64,000 nucleotides of DNA. Source: CAWVSB01 sp036960375. Its GTDB lineage: Bacteria > Pseudomonadota > Gammaproteobacteria > Pseudomonadales > CAWVSB01. The stretch is from contig JBALVY010000011.1 in the NCBI GenBank assembly GCA_036960375.1, positions 73,894-137,893 on the forward strand, given 5' to 3'. The position numbers and the translations under genes are program-made. Shown piece after piece: positions 17,547 through 26,414 of the stretch (positions within the stretch are counted from its first letter, which is position 1; every line of letters starts with the position of its first letter). The notes below the pieces were generated by a model. The model ran no database searches, had not been told where the DNA came from, and worked only from the letters and a program-made list of their open reading frames with translations.

Positions 17547-17825
17547 CTATCGCCTTGAATTTAAAATTTTGGCCACCGCACGATCACTACCCAATAGGCA
17601 AATAATCAAGCCATATACACCTAAACCACCAAAAATCAGTACCGGAAACAGATAAGTAGATTCCTCTCCCCTACTGACAAAAAAACCAGCCACACCGAGG
17701 GCTGTAAAGACGCTGCTCATAAAGCCCAGAATTAAACGATGTGAGCGTTTATAGACGTAGGCTTGATCACCAGATTCCAGCCCTTTCAGCAATGGGGCAA
17801 ATAAACGTCTTAGTAGATTTTTCAT
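17547..17825 (-). CDS. Small two-helix membrane protein of unknown function
   Basis: Predicted protein of 92 residues from ATG at 17825 (a GTG six codons upstream is the alternative). After a basic amphipathic N-terminus (MKNLLRRLFAPLLKGLESG) come two hydrophobic segments, LILGFMSSVFTALGVAGFFV and TYLFPVLIFGGLGVYGLII, then a short positively charged tail. I do not recognise a family. It is convergent with ilvD, ending three bases after the ilvD stop, and follows the LLM oxidoreductase on the same strand. No clear ribosome binding site. Confidence 0.6.
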   Translation of the reverse strand: MKNLLRRLFAPLLKGLESGDQAYVYKRSHRLILGFMSSVFTALGVAGFFVSRGEESTYLFPVLIFGGLGVYGLIICLLGSDRAVAKILNSRR

Positions 17826-17833
17826 AATATTAT

Positions 17834-17950
17834 TTATAGACACTCTGGACCAGTTTTACACCCAATGGTATTGCCTGCAGCATCAGAAATAAATAGTAAT
17901 CCGTCATAGAAAGCAGGCAAAGCAATAAAAGCAATAAAAGCAATAAAAGC
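17834..17950 (-). other. In-frame open extension after the LLM stop codon, with 9 bp tandem repeats
   Basis: Immediately after the TAA that ends the LLM gene, the same frame stays open for 38 codons. It begins with three copies of an Ala-Phe-Ile triplet and continues LPAFYDGLLFISDAAGNTIG to a stop at 17834. The later part reads like real protein. It could be the tail of a lost gene, or a former C-terminal part of a neighbour. I cannot name a family. Confidence 0.35.
17921..17950. repeat. Tandem repeat, 9 bp unit, 3.3 copies
   Basis: AGCAATAAA is repeated perfectly three times from 17921, with a partial fourth copy, directly at the 3' end of the LLM oxidoreductase gene. Such repeats can change length by slippage. 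The unit length is a multiple of three, so changes would keep the frame. Confidence 0.85.
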
Positions 17951-18967
17951 TTATAACACGGCCTCGGCCATAAAGCGTATGGTCTCTAGCGTTTCAGGTA
18001 CATTATCCTTACGACCAACCAGCAAAGTGGTGACGCCGGATTTTTTCCAATCCTGCAGGCGTTCAATAATCCGCTCTTTGGGGCCACACAATGCAGTTTC
18101 ATCACAGAGCGCATCGGGTACAGCTTTCACTGCAGCTTCGATATCTCCAGCCATATACAGTTCTTGTACACGGGCCGCCTCTTCACCAAAACCCATGCGA
18201 TCCATCAGGTTCTTATGGAAATTTTCCTTCTGCGCACCCATGCCACCTAGATAGAGCGCCATAGTCCATTTAATAGGCAATAGCGCCTCTTCCAAATTAT
18301 CATTAATACTGACGTTAACAGTGGATGCTATTTCAAAATCATCGGGTTTATTGGCCAGTGACTCATCAAAAATGTTCATCCTGTAAGGTGATACAAAGAT
18401 AGGCAACCAACCGTCAAACTGGTCTGCCGCCAAAGCAATATTCTTGGGTCCTTCAGCACCCAGAAAGACAGGTATTCTGCTGCGCAATGGATGGGTAATA
18501 CTTTTTAGCGGCTTACCCAGTCCCATGCCACCTTTGAGCGGCAATTGATACTGGTTACCGTCCAGTGTTACTGGTCCTTCTCTTGCAATAACCTGGCGAA
18601 AAATATCTATCCACTCTCGAGTTCTTTCCAATGGACGGTTAAATGGCTGGCCATACCAACCTTCAACCACCTGCGGGCCAGATACACCAATACCCAAGCT
18701 CAAGCGACCGTTAGACAGGTGATCAAGTGTCAGTGCCGACATAGCGGCACACACTGGCGTGCGGGCCGAGATCTGCAATACGCCAGTACAGAGACCAATT
18801 TTGGATGTATGCGCGCCGATCCACGACAGCGGAGTCAAAGCATCAGAGCCGTAGGCCTCTGCCGTCCAAACCGAGTCATAGCCCAGGTTTTCTGCCTCCT
18901 GAGCCATTTCAACCATGCCTGAAATCGGGCCTTTCTGCCAATAACCCATTTGTAAGCCGAGTTTCAT
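17951..18967 (-). CDS. LLM-class flavin/F420-dependent oxidoreductase
   Basis: Luciferase-like monooxygenase fold protein of 338 residues. The TIM-barrel blocks are clear: KLGLQMGYWQKGP at the N-terminus, EAENLGYDSVWTAEAYGSDA near residue 26, RTPVCAAMSALTLDHLSNGR near 69 and LSLGIGVSGPQVVEGWYG near 90. These match the subgroup annotated F420-dependent, but many gammaproteobacteria with this subgroup lack F420 and probably use FMN. The natural substrate is unknown. The gene ends in a tandem repeat and is followed by an in-frame open tail. Standing 70 bp downstream of the AddA-like gene, it may be co-transcribed with it. Confidence 0.88.
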   Translation of the reverse strand: MKLGLQMGYWQKGPISGMVEMAQEAENLGYDSVWTAEAYGSDALTPLSWIGAHTSKIGLCTGVLQISARTPVCAAMSALTLDHLSNGRLSLGIGVSGPQVVEGWYGQPFNRPLERTREWIDIFRQVIAREGPVTLDGNQYQLPLKGGMGLGKPLKSITHPLRSRIPVFLGAEGPKNIALAADQFDGWLPIFVSPYRMNIFDESLANKPDDFEIASTVNVSINDNLEEALLPIKWTMALYLGGMGAQKENFHKNLMDRMGFGEEAARVQELYMAGDIEAAVKAVPDALCDETALCGPKERIIERLQDWKKSGVTTLLVGRKDNVPETLETIRFMAEAVL

Positions 18968-19037
18968 CTATCATCTCCTAATGCTGATTTAACACCATCT
19001 TGCCACAGCTATCCTCGTTGTTAGATAGCATTTACAG

Positions 19038-22000
19038 TCAACTTTCACTGACCATTTGCATCACCCCCAGCAAAGGAAAGTACAAGGCCGCCTGTATTCG
19101 CTGTTCACCCTGTGTCGAAGCCAGCGCTGTATAATTGGCCAACTGCTGACTATATTGCGCCACCTGCTGAATAAGGAAAGATTCAACGGCCTGACCTTCA
19201 GCTGGAGAACTGGTTTTATAGTCGATCACCCAGCGTTTGTTATCCTCTACAAAACTGCGATCAATTATATAGTGCTCAACACCCCACTCTCCCAGCTTAC
19301 TCAGCGGCCATTCATTGTGCGCATCAACATGCTCAGCTAGTAACCATCGACCTGTATCACTGTCCAAGGTGCAGCTAATCGCTTGAACTACACGCTTGAC
19401 CGCTTCATCCAGAGCATTGTCTTTTACCCCCAGCTGCCATAAACGCAAACGCCAGGCCGGCTGCAGACTTTCTATTCTTTGCTTATCCCAGTTCAACAAA
19501 CCTTCTACGGCGATCAGCTCCAGTATTTCGTGCACAAGCGTGCCGACATGCACTTCTCCGCCGTGAATGCTCTCCGTAGCCGAACCTTCCGCCTCGCCTG
19601 CATCAACTGGCTCATGAGTTTGCGATACGGGTACTGCCAGCCTTTGTTCAAAACCAGCCGCTAAACGACGCAAAGCCGGAATTACCTTCTCTAGCGGTGG
19701 CTCTTCCATATTAGCTTCGGCAATAATTCCCACATCATCTTTTACTCCATCCCAAATCATTGCTAACAAACTATTGGCAGCCGGTTTGGCATAGCAGGAT
19801 TTTTTGGCATCACTCTTAATATTGGCTATCAGGAATAGGCTGCTTTTTGCCCGGGTACAGGCCACATACAACAGTCGAGTTGCCTCCAGCTTCTGTGCTC
19901 TGGAGTTTTCAGCGTGCAAAAAATCATATAATGGATTGCTGCGATTGAGCGTATCCAGTGCCGATAGAGACAAGCCCTTTGTACCATCGGCAAAAGCCTG
20001 TTCGTGCCAGTAAAGTAGCGGTTTATCGGGAGACCGTGAGCTTCTATCCAGCCCGGGTAAAATGACGGTATCGAATTCAAGCCCTTTGGATTTATGAATA
20101 GTCATTATCTGCACTGCGTCTTCAACATCGACCGGTTTGGCATAAAGTTTATCGACGCCCTGAGATAACTTCTGCAGACTAAGCCCGTCTGGTTCAGCAG
20201 CGAGCACTTCAACTAGCTCCAGATAACTATCAACATCTTGCCATTGTGCTGAATCCTGTAGGGTGAAAGGGCCACCCAATGCCTGCCAACAACCCTCAAT
20301 CCAGCAGCGCATATCTTTTCTGCCTCGCTCCTGCCAGGCCGCCCTTAATACCGTCATTGTTCTTTGCAGCGAGTGAGAACCTTCTACGCTGATATCGACA
20401 ATAGTCGATAGATCTCCCGTTAACAGTAGGGCTGCCAACCTAGCCCCTGCGGTCTCTACAATCGAGTGAATATCGGCTAATCGCAATCCGCACCACGGTG
20501 CTCGTAACACCGCTAGCCAAGCGACCGAATCTGCCGGGTTGATTAATACACGGGTCAGAGACTGCAGGTCAACAACCGCTTCTCGTTGTGACAGAGGGTC
20601 GATGTCAGTGGCCTTCCAGGCGAGTTTGGCGCGCCCAAGCGCTGGCAGAATATCGCGTAAATGACCTCGATTGCGCACAAGAATAGCAATGCTCTCCTGT
20701 GAGCCTGCTGCTCTACGGCTGGCGATTAAGTCAACCACGGTTTGTGCTTCAACCTGCCGGTCAGTTTGATCGGCTGCTGCTAGTAACTCCACGCCATGGC
20801 CAACTACCTCACCATCGGAGGCATGAGCATGCAGGTACGGCACCCCCCCTCGTAACAAGTCAGAGCGCGGCGGAAAGGCATCGACAAAGACACGGTTATA
20901 CCAATCGACAACGGCTGCCTGCGAGCGAAAATTATGCGACAGCTGGACATCTTCGAGATGTAGATCACCAATGCCGCTTTCGCGGGCCTGTAAAAACAGA
21001 CCAACCTTTGCAGCACGAAACGCGTAAATTGATTGCATGCCATCACCCACAACAAACAGGGTTCTCGGGTTTTCAACCTGAGCGTGATAGTCCTCTGCCC
21101 AACTGGCAGTTAAACGCTTGATTAATTCAAATTGCGGCAATGATGTATCCTGAAACTCATCAACAAGAATATGATCCAGGCGATAATCCCAGCGCAGCTG
21201 AACATCACTTGTTTCTAATTCTCCACCCAGTGCTCTAAGCGCCGCCAGCGTAATTTCTGCATGATCACACTGACCAGTACGTGCAAACACCAACTGCATG
21301 TGCCCCACGGCATTCAACAATACGTGGGTCAGGGGTTTCAAGATATCCCACTGCGCATCCTGATAGTAGCTAAGAGGTAGTTCTCCGACGATTTTCAGTC
21401 TGTCTTCCAGTCCGGCCACTTCACTCAACTGCGCCATTAAATCCGACACCTGCCCCTTGCGCAGGGAATAAAGCGCTTTTAACTCGGGCTCACGTGCCGT
21501 ACTCGGCGCCGGAAATCCAACGGCCTTAGTAAAACTTTTACGCAGCGTGCCACTGGTAGTCATCAACCAGCGGGCTATTATCTGCCATTGCTCTAAACCA
21601 TCAACATCGCAGGAAGGCAATTCATTGATACCCAGCAAGCCAAATACAGGGTTGTTCGGATCCAGATCCTTCAGTTGCTGCGCACAAAAATCCAGCAAAC
21701 CGGCCATATCCGAGGCATAGGGTATTAACATAGCCTGCAAGGTCATTAGCTCTTGTGCTATCCAGGTTTCAATGGAGTCCATCAAAGCCTGTCTGGCGTT
21801 GTCATCGCCTGAAAAATTCACTACGTGACTCAGCCACTGATCCCTGTTTGCCAACAATGACGAAAGCAGCGCTCTCAGTTTTTCTCCATTATTATCCAGA
21901 TATAAAAAAAGACTGGCCAAGTCATCGGATAAATCCGAAGAGCTTTCGAGTTCCGCCAGTAGACTATCAATAGCTTGCTGATAAAGCGGCTCAGCATTAT

Positions 22001-22427
22001 CGACGGGTTGAGGGTTGGCGCCAAAGCGGCTTAAGATTGGCTGATCTTTGGCAATACTTTGGCATAAACTATCAATGGTTTGAATGCGCAAGCGTGCAGG
22101 GTTTATCAGCAGTTGCCAGTTGTGTTGACGGTCTGCAGCCAAAGCTTGCTGGGCAAGTTGCCAGGTGTATTTCTTGTGTGCTTCATCTGGCACCTTTTCA
22201 CTGTTACCCAGATGCAAAGCGGTGACGATACGTTCTCGCATTTCCGCCGCCGCTTTACGGGTAAAGGTCACTGCCAGTACTTGCTCTGGTCGCTCCGCAC
22301 CAGCCAATAGCTTAAGCACCCGCTGAGTGAGTAACTCGGTCTTGCCAGAGCCTGCAGGCGCAGTAACACAAATAGACTTTTTGATATCCAGCGCCAGCTC
22401 CCTGGCATGTGCATCTACCGGAATCAT
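19038..22427 (-). CDS. UvrD-type helicase/nuclease, AddA-like double-strand-break repair subunit
   Basis: ATP-dependent helicase of 1129 residues fused to a nuclease, acting on DNA ends in recombination repair. Superfamily 1 motifs occur in order: Walker A APAGSGKT at residues 23-30, TFTRKAAAEMRERI, ILVDEFQDTS near 420, VGDGMQSIYAFR, IHKSKGLEFDTVILPG and LLYVACTRAK near 850. A RecB-type PD-(D/E)XK nuclease lies at the end, with WVIDYKTSS near residue 1070. ATG at 22427 overlaps the stop of the upstream AddB-like gene (ATGA), so the longer frame is rejected and the two are translationally coupled. The pair would replace or supplement RecBCD. Confidence 0.92.
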   Translation of the reverse strand: MIPVDAHARELALDIKKSICVTAPAGSGKTELLTQRVLKLLAGAERPEQVLAVTFTRKAAAEMRERIVTALHLGNSEKVPDEAHKKYTWQLAQQALAADRQHNWQLLINPARLRIQTIDSLCQSIAKDQPILSRFGANPQPVDNAEPLYQQAIDSLLAELESSSDLSDDLASLFLYLDNNGEKLRALLSSLLANRDQWLSHVVNFSGDDNARQALMDSIETWIAQELMTLQAMLIPYASDMAGLLDFCAQQLKDLDPNNPVFGLLGINELPSCDVDGLEQWQIIARWLMTTSGTLRKSFTKAVGFPAPSTAREPELKALYSLRKGQVSDLMAQLSEVAGLEDRLKIVGELPLSYYQDAQWDILKPLTHVLLNAVGHMQLVFARTGQCDHAEITLAALRALGGELETSDVQLRWDYRLDHILVDEFQDTSLPQFELIKRLTASWAEDYHAQVENPRTLFVVGDGMQSIYAFRAAKVGLFLQARESGIGDLHLEDVQLSHNFRSQAAVVDWYNRVFVDAFPPRSDLLRGGVPYLHAHASDGEVVGHGVELLAAADQTDRQVEAQTVVDLIASRRAAGSQESIAILVRNRGHLRDILPALGRAKLAWKATDIDPLSQREAVVDLQSLTRVLINPADSVAWLAVLRAPWCGLRLADIHSIVETAGARLAALLLTGDLSTIVDISVEGSHSLQRTMTVLRAAWQERGRKDMRCWIEGCWQALGGPFTLQDSAQWQDVDSYLELVEVLAAEPDGLSLQKLSQGVDKLYAKPVDVEDAVQIMTIHKSKGLEFDTVILPGLDRSSRSPDKPLLYWHEQAFADGTKGLSLSALDTLNRSNPLYDFLHAENSRAQKLEATRLLYVACTRAKSSLFLIANIKSDAKKSCYAKPAANSLLAMIWDGVKDDVGIIAEANMEEPPLEKVIPALRRLAAGFEQRLAVPVSQTHEPVDAGEAEGSATESIHGGEVHVGTLVHEILELIAVEGLLNWDKQRIESLQPAWRLRLWQLGVKDNALDEAVKRVVQAISCTLDSDTGRWLLAEHVDAHNEWPLSKLGEWGVEHYIIDRSFVEDNKRWVIDYKTSSPAEGQAVESFLIQQVAQYSQQLANYTALASTQGEQRIQAALYFPLLGVMQMVSES

Positions 22428-25096
22428 AGCGCCACCTTCTGTGCCAAATTGATACGACAAACTGGGGCATAGTCGCAATAATTACAGGACGCTGCGGTAT
22501 GCGGATCAACACTCGCACGGCCGTCAGTATATTCATTTGCCAGCAGTGTGAGCTCCGTCAGCCATTGTTCTTCCAATGCGGCCCAATCAGCCAGCGGCGG
22601 ATCAAGCCTCATGTCATCAAGAGCCTTAATCTGGTCTAACTCCAGTGCATCGGCGCTCACTCCCTGAAACGCCAGCCCGTCGCTGCGCAAACTGGCAACT
22701 GCTACCCCCGCCACCGGCCCGCTTTGTCGAAGTGTCAGTTCATAGAGTGGTATTTGAGGATCCTGCGGCCGTGGTTTGAGCCAGCCGGTCGGGTTTACCA
22801 GACCGGTCTTGTAATCAATCAGCAGTAGTCGCCCATCAGATAAGCGATCGACTCGGTCGAGCCGTTGGCGCCAGGTAATATTGCCGAGTTCAAGACTGTA
22901 ATCCTGTTCGGTCGTCACTATTTCAAATGGCGGCCTTTGCGCCTCTAACTCCAGCCATTTAACCAGCAGTTTATGCAAGCGCAGCCTTTCCAATTCTGCC
23001 AATTTACGCGGAATTGTATCCAAACGACGATTCTCAATAGCTGCAAGCCCAAGCTCCACCGCTTCTCCAATCTTGCTGTCCAACTCGCCATTTTTTGCCT
23101 CCAAAAGTGCCTGTTGCGATGTATAGACACCCCACAAATACTCCAGTGCGCGATGTACCGCAGTACCCTTCTCGGCCGGAGTCAGCCCTGTATAGGGCTC
23201 ATCCAGAGCACGAATTTTAAGCCGATGGCTAAGATAAGCCTTAAACGGGCACGCAGCCTGATCACGTAAGGCCGCGCTATTGCCAGCTCCGGCAAGTAAA
23301 AATGCTTTTCCGTTTTCGTCCTGCACGGTCTCGCTGGTAGATGATGTCTCGAACAGAAAATGCTCGGGAGTATCTGGCGGCACAACGCTTACTGGCCATT
23401 GTTCATCTGATGCTAACAAGGGGCTCAGCTGACACACGACATCGTCCTGTACCCTGGGATAACTAATCACCAAATGAGAACTTGAATGGGTAAAACCGCG
23501 ACTCAGGCGGATACTGTAGTCCAGCTCTCGTTCAACGCTGGCATTAGGCATACCCAAACGCACCTGCAATTCGAGAGGCAATAGTGGGTGGGGTCGAGGC
23601 GGCCTGGGCCACTGGCGATCACCCATACCTACCAGCCAGAGGTAATCGAAACCCTGGCCACTGGCCTCCAGGCCACCCAATAACTGAACCTGCGCAGATT
23701 GAGTCTGGCGATGATATACAGTCTCCTGCATGTGTCGGGCAAGCAGTTCCAGCGCTGAGCGCACCGAAAACGTATTACCGAGAGCACCAAACATCGAGAA
23801 GTCTTCTATTGCCTGCAACCAGGCCTGATGCTGCTGGTATTCGTCACTGCTAAGAGATCGTCCTTGCGGCCATCCCCAAACAGACAGCACGTCATTGGCA
23901 TGTGCAAGCCAGGCCTCGACCGAAACCGGCTTAAAACCCCTAACTGCCGTGCTTACCTGCGTCAATGTATCTGCCAGCCCTTGCAATTGAGGCCCGGCCC
24001 GGGTAACCAATTGCTTCACTGTGGCCAGCGATACCTGAGACACGCGCAGACCAAATAATGCGTCTACCAAACCACTGCGGGATTCAGCCGGTTGACCCAT
24101 ATCCAAGTGCGGGCTGTACAGTAGCTGAAGCCACTGCTCTATGCTTAACGGGCGATAGGCTGCGCGTAAGGCCAGCAATGCCGTACTTACCAACGAGGTG
24201 GAGGACAAAGGCTTGCCCGCCGAAATATCGTAACTGTCTATACCGCTTTTTTCAGCCGGTAAGATAGCCTGAGGGTCAAAGCGACGCGCGACCACCCTCT
24301 CTGCTTTTTCACGACAATCGTTGAGATTTTGTACCACGATTGCAATCCGTCTATCCGGATCTTGCGCCTTAAGTGCAAAAGCCCAGTCAGCAGCGAGCCG
24401 TAATTCATGTTCCAGGTCAGTACAGGCAAAAACCTGAGTTGTCTGCGGGCTATAGTGGATTTGAAAGCGGACAAGTCGCTCGGCTACTGAACCAAGAATA
24501 TCCAGCTGTAACGGGCTTGGTGCCTCAAACCCTGCCATTACCAGCAATGGTTCGCTGGCCGGCAGAACCGTCAAACTTCGCTGTAAACTGGACAACTGGG
24601 CTACCGGGCTGCTGGAATTTTGCTGCTTAGCTAAAGCGGCATAGGCTCGATGCCAGTGTAAAAATGCCTCTGTGTCCTCGTTACTATTGAACAAGTCCTG
24701 TTCTGTTTCAGGGTCAAGTTGCCACAGGGTCAATATCTCAGAGGCCTGCTGCGCCATTTTTGCTGTCGCAGCAGGTCTTAGCAAGGTCTCATTATAGGGC
24801 GACTGTGCTACAACCTGCTCCCACAGCAACAGATCCTGAGCGCGGGTCAAAGGTAATTGAGCGGCTATTTTTCCTGTGATCAATTGCTGATTCCAGAGCT
24901 TATAGGCCCAGCTATCTATCGGCAAAATACGTGGCGTAGGCCAGCTGCGCTCTTTTCTTTGTGCTATTTCAGCTTCAATCGCCTTGCTCAGGTAGCGGCT
25001 CATGCGCCGGTTCGGGGTTAAAATCAGCGCTCCGCGCTCAACCAGGGGCAACAGTCTTTCAACAGGCCCCTGAATGTTCTCATCGGCCATCGTCAT
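22424..25096 (-). CDS. AddB-like PD-(D/E)XK nuclease, probable DNA repair partner of the AddA-like helicase
   Basis: Protein of 890 residues with a degenerate helicase-like N-terminus (LILTPNRRMSRYL at about 17-30; no intact Walker A) and a C-terminal nuclease. The nuclease core reads LLLIDYKTGLVNPTG near residue 760. Cysteines at AACPFKAY (about 614) and in CNYCDYAPVC (about 872-881) are arranged like the four that hold the iron-sulfur cluster in AddB-type nucleases. It resembles the family once labelled probable DNA repair protein next to RecB-like helicases in gammaproteobacteria. Together with the downstream gene it should process broken DNA ends. ATG at 25090 is an alternative start. Confidence 0.88.
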   Translation of the reverse strand: MTMADENIQGPVERLLPLVERGALILTPNRRMSRYLSKAIEAEIAQRKERSWPTPRILPIDSWAYKLWNQQLITGKIAAQLPLTRAQDLLLWEQVVAQSPYNETLLRPAATAKMAQQASEILTLWQLDPETEQDLFNSNEDTEAFLHWHRAYAALAKQQNSSSPVAQLSSLQRSLTVLPASEPLLVMAGFEAPSPLQLDILGSVAERLVRFQIHYSPQTTQVFACTDLEHELRLAADWAFALKAQDPDRRIAIVVQNLNDCREKAERVVARRFDPQAILPAEKSGIDSYDISAGKPLSSTSLVSTALLALRAAYRPLSIEQWLQLLYSPHLDMGQPAESRSGLVDALFGLRVSQVSLATVKQLVTRAGPQLQGLADTLTQVSTAVRGFKPVSVEAWLAHANDVLSVWGWPQGRSLSSDEYQQHQAWLQAIEDFSMFGALGNTFSVRSALELLARHMQETVYHRQTQSAQVQLLGGLEASGQGFDYLWLVGMGDRQWPRPPRPHPLLPLELQVRLGMPNASVERELDYSIRLSRGFTHSSSHLVISYPRVQDDVVCQLSPLLASDEQWPVSVVPPDTPEHFLFETSSTSETVQDENGKAFLLAGAGNSAALRDQAACPFKAYLSHRLKIRALDEPYTGLTPAEKGTAVHRALEYLWGVYTSQQALLEAKNGELDSKIGEAVELGLAAIENRRLDTIPRKLAELERLRLHKLLVKWLELEAQRPPFEIVTTEQDYSLELGNITWRQRLDRVDRLSDGRLLLIDYKTGLVNPTGWLKPRPQDPQIPLYELTLRQSGPVAGVAVASLRSDGLAFQGVSADALELDQIKALDDMRLDPPLADWAALEEQWLTELTLLANEYTDGRASVDPHTAASCNYCDYAPVCRINLAQKVAL

Positions 25097-25290
25097 CAGT
25101 AAACGTCCTTATCATTCATGGCCTAATTGTGCGCAGAAACAACTGTGCGGGTCCAGTGCTGTGTCAGCAAATTGACTTCTACGTGCACAGCGCAGGTGAT
25201 TTACTATACAATACGCCGCCTCGCGCCACTTGCGGCTGACCCGCAATGGTCTGGAACACTTTTTCCTCACAAAATTAATGGACTTTTTTC

Positions 25291-26361
25291 ATGTCTACGG
25301 TACTAGAAAACATTAACGTCGAGTCTCAGGATATTCTGATTACTCCAAAAGCGCTCAAAGCCAGCCTACCGGTCGGTGCAGCCAGCGAAAAAACCGTCGC
25401 AGAAAGCCGCGAGGTCCTTCGCAATATTTTGGATGGCACAGATCATCGAATCTTTGTCGTAGTCGGCCCCTGCTCTATCCATGATGTGGATGCAGCAAAA
25501 GATTATGCCAGTCGCCTGAAAATACTCGCTGACGAACTATCCGATACACTGTATATCGTTATGCGTGTCTACTTTGAGAAGCCACGAACTACCGTTGGTT
25601 GGAAAGGTCTTATCAATGACCCGCACCTCAACGATTCGTTTAAAATTGAAGAGGGCCTGCATATTGGCCGTCAACTATTACTCGACGTGACAGCAATGGG
25701 TTTGCCTACTTCAACCGAGGCATTAGATCCCATCTCGCCCCAGTATCTACAAGACTTGATTACCTGGTCTGCAATCGGCGCACGCACCACGGAATCTCAA
25801 ACTCACCGTGAGCTTGCCAGTGGCTTGTCTTGTTCGGTAGGTTTCAAAAACGGTACCGATGGCGGACTGGAAGTGGCGATGAACGCCTTGAACTCAGTAT
25901 CAAACCCTCATCGATTTCTGGGTATTAACGGCGAGGGTCAGGTGGCCATCATTCACACTCGCGGCAATGCTCATGCTCACGTCGTATTGCGCGGTGGTAG
26001 CAAAGGGCCCAACTATGACTCGGTACATATTAAAATGACTGAAGCGGCCTTGGGTGAAGCAGGCTTGAAAGCCAATATCATGGTTGATTGCAGCCACGCC
26101 AATTCAAACAAGGACCACAATCTGCAGCCTCATGTACTTGAGAACGTGGCCAACCAGGTACTTGAGGGCAATACGTCTATCACCAGCGTGATGATCGAAA
26201 GTAATATTGAAGCAGGCAACCAGTCTATCCCTGAAAACCTGGCGGATATGCGCTACGGCGTTTCAGTCACCGATAAATGTATCGACTGGGCAACGACTGA
26301 AACATCTCTGCGCGCCATGCGGGACAAAATCAAGGATATACTGCCTGCCAGACAGCGGTAA
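25291..26361 (+). CDS. aroF: 3-deoxy-7-phosphoheptulonate (DAHP) synthase, class I
   Basis: First step of the shikimate pathway, joining phosphoenolpyruvate and erythrose 4-phosphate. 356 residues, as in Escherichia coli AroF/G/H. Diagnostic blocks are VVGPCSIHD near residue 61, MRVYFEKPRTTVGWKGLIND near 92, the metal cysteine in the first, AIGARTTESQTHRELASG and MVDCSHANSNKD. The TEALDPISPQYLQDL segment and the N-terminal LENINVES asparagine resemble the tyrosine-sensitive AroF more than AroG (which has GEFLDMITPQ), so tyrosine feedback is inferred. It is transcribed alone and ends at a strong bidirectional terminator. Confidence 0.95.
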   Translation: MSTVLENINVESQDILITPKALKASLPVGAASEKTVAESREVLRNILDGTDHRIFVVVGPCSIHDVDAAKDYASRLKILADELSDTLYIVMRVYFEKPRTTVGWKGLINDPHLNDSFKIEEGLHIGRQLLLDVTAMGLPTSTEALDPISPQYLQDLITWSAIGARTTESQTHRELASGLSCSVGFKNGTDGGLEVAMNALNSVSNPHRFLGINGEGQVAIIHTRGNAHAHVVLRGGSKGPNYDSVHIKMTEAALGEAGLKANIMVDCSHANSNKDHNLQPHVLENVANQVLEGNTSITSVMIESNIEAGNQSIPENLADMRYGVSVTDKCIDWATTETSLRAMRDKIKDILPARQR

Positions 26362-26377
26362 ATTCTCTGATCTAAAA

Positions 26378-26412
26378 AAAGGCCGGTTTCTCATAGAAAC
26401 CGGCCTTTTTTC
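26378..26412. terminator. Bidirectional rho-independent terminator between aroF and the aldehyde dehydrogenase
   Basis: GGCCGGTTTC, loop TCATA, GAAACCGGCC forms a perfect 10 bp GC-rich stem (26381-26405). It is flanked by a seven-A run on the left and a T-rich run on the right, so it can end transcription from both convergent genes. Confidence 0.95.
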
Positions 26413-26414
26413 TT

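Noticed and set aside
22428..22478. Upstream extension of the AddA-like gene
   Set aside because: It would overlap the AddB-like gene by 55 bases; the ATG at 22427 gives an ATGA coupling and the normal N-terminus.
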